14,744 bases of DNA from Desulfofustis sp. (GTDB taxonomy: Bacteria > Desulfobacterota > Desulfobulbia > Desulfobulbales > Desulfocapsaceae). The translations under genes were made by a program, and so were the position numbers. Each line of letters begins with the position of its first letter. The stretch's first letter is position 1. A model generated the notes under the pieces. That model searched no databases and was not told the DNA's origin. It was given only the letters and a program-made list of their open reading frames with translations. The stretch covers positions 1 through 14,744 of the forward strand of contig JARFQM010000336.1 of the NCBI GenBank assembly GCA_029287755.1, in the 5' to 3' direction. Of the stretch, positions 13,809 through 14,744 are shown piece after piece.

Positions 13809-14744
13809 TCACTCATCACCAGGCTGCAGAAGCCAGTAGCGCAGACCTTCTTTTCTGGCGGCTGTCAGACGGGAACGTTGTGCTGCCGACTTACCGGTCC
13901 GCAGCAGTTCAGCGAGATCATCGATTACTTCCGGATTAAACAGGTGGTAGATATGCCCCGAGAACCTCCTGGTGCCAATAGCTGAAATATCAATACTTTC
14001 CACTTCTTCGAATATCGTCAGATTGTCCCCTGCCTGACCAAGACGAGGGTACCCGTGTACTTCTTGCGAGAGTTTGAGAGCTTTGTCATTTTCCGACACA
14101 TAGACAGTGATGCGCCTGACCAGACTGTGCAGCTGAGCTAATTCCTGACCAAACATGTCGGTATCAATGTCGGGCGCAATGAGTACCAGTTCGTTAATTA
14201 AGAGCCTGCCGCTGTTGCGATAGGACAGCCGGACGAGCGCCTGAACAATCCCTCTGGCGCCAAGGCTGTGAGCAACGACATCAACACTCCCGTCTCCGGA
14301 CGCTGCAATCACCTGTTCAAGAAATCCAGCAATATGTGGAACGCTCCATACCAGATCAGCTTCGTCCCAGGTGTATTTCAGCATATTGCCGTCGGCGGGC
14401 CAGCTGAAAAGCAGCAGTCGTTCCTCGAGTCCAAGCGCTCTCTGAAGCAGAGCACCGCGGCGGCAACTCTTTTCAAAACCAATATTATAGCCATGAATAT
14501 AGAGAACCAGATTGCCATGCTCTTTGTCGGGCAAGGACTTGATACCACGTTCCAGTGTCTCTAGTGAGGCCTCCTGTAAATTTACCAGTTCGATTTTTTC
14601 ATCGGGAATATAGAAAGGGACAGTTTCGGCGATATCTTCGAGCCCCCATATGGGAGAGAACGAAACGGTGCAAAAACCAGCTTCCAGCCTCCCGCGACTG
14701 CCGCCGTAATAGTTCGCTGGCTCGGTTTCCCCGGTTCTGTTGCG
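13809..14744 (-). CDS. Alpha/beta hydrolase, DUF900 type (5' end beyond window)
   Basis: Partial gene: the frame stays open to the right edge, giving 311 visible residues, so the true start lies outside. The TTG at 14534 is an internal leucine: 70 codons upstream of it read as family-like sequence (YYGGSRGRLEAGFCTVSFSP, then a helix before LVLYIHGYNIGF). Catalytic features are the oxyanion HG (visible residues 84-85), nucleophile S160 in VVAHSLGARG (codon 14265-14267), probable Asp at 220 in VSENDKAL and His at 264 in FSGHIYHLF. ApDID-like PDIDTDMF and SENDKALKLSQ are hallmarks of DUF900 proteins, esterase-like enzymes of unknown substrate. Its stop abuts the stop of the convergent PLP-enzyme gene with no gap. 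Confidence 0.87.
   Translation of the reverse strand, partial: RNRTGETEPANYYGGSRGRLEAGFCTVSFSPIWGLEDIAETVPFYIPDEKIELVNLQEASLETLERGIKSLPDKEHGNLVLYIHGYNIGFEKSCRRGALLQRALGLEERLLLFSWPADGNMLKYTWDEADLVWSVPHIAGFLEQVIAASGDGSVDVVAHSLGARGIVQALVRLSYRNSGRLLINELVLIAPDIDTDMFGQELAQLHSLVRRITVYVSENDKALKLSQEVHGYPRLGQAGDNLTIFEEVESIDISAIGTRRFSGHIYHLFNPEVIDDLAELLRTGKSAAQRSRLTAARKEGLRYWLLQPGDE

Noticed and set aside
1..14744. CRISPR array, tRNA, rRNA, insertion sequence or phage genes
   Set aside because: I looked for regularly spaced repeats, cloverleaf arms, transposase motifs and terminal inverted repeats and saw none.

Overview
This window looks like an ordinary chromosomal stretch of a Gram-negative (diderm) bacterium. 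It encodes an Mla/MCE-type lipid transport operon, Sec-exported proteins, two predicted lipoproteins and a small outer-membrane beta-barrel protein. The gene mix (STAS-fused MlaE permease, TAXI-type binding protein, DHA2 MFS pump, TauE/SafE permease, CWC-type cysteine-rich protein) and moderate-to-high GC by eye would fit Desulfobacterota or a related proteobacterium. That placement is inference; no rRNA or marker gene is present. I saw no phage, transposase, CRISPR array, tRNA or rRNA.

Layout. (1) Positions 278-3861, plus strand: a tight four-gene operon for an ABC-type lipid transporter of the outer envelope. The permease carries an MlaB-like STAS domain at its N-terminus, followed by the MlaF ATPase, the MlaD substrate-binding MCE protein and an auxiliary lipoprotein. 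(2) 3957-5327, minus strand: a secreted protein of unknown function and a small outer-membrane barrel. (3) 5668-6387, plus: TauE/SafE permease, AT-richer than its neighbours by eye; then 6522-6722, minus: a 66-residue CWC-type cysteine-rich protein starting at TTG. (4) 7055-7879, plus: a HpaI-family class II aldolase with all expected catalytic residues. (5) 7922-10015, minus: an MFS multidrug-type exporter and, downstream of it, a lipoprotein. (6) 10304-11016, plus: pterin-4a-carbinolamine dehydratase whose stop overlaps the TTG start of a four-helix membrane protein. (7) 11142-12116, minus: an orphan TAXI-family binding protein. (8) 12117-12794: a gene-poor stretch rich in inverted repeats. 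(9) 12795-13808, plus: a serine racemase/threonine dehydratase-type PLP enzyme, abutting a convergent alpha/beta hydrolase of the DUF900 type that runs off the right edge.

The only clear functional unit is the lipid transporter: ATPase and permease in the inner membrane, MCE ring in the periplasm, lipoprotein as the likely outer contact. It is a composite: MlaB fused to MlaE, no MlaC beside it, and a PqiC-like lipoprotein in the last place. The remaining genes are mostly single transcription units, often convergent, and do not form one pathway. I found no convincing new defence or mobile system. The most unusual points are the transporter's composition, the TTGA-coupled dehydratase/membrane protein pair, the metal-site residues of the PLP enzyme and the dyad-rich region before it.
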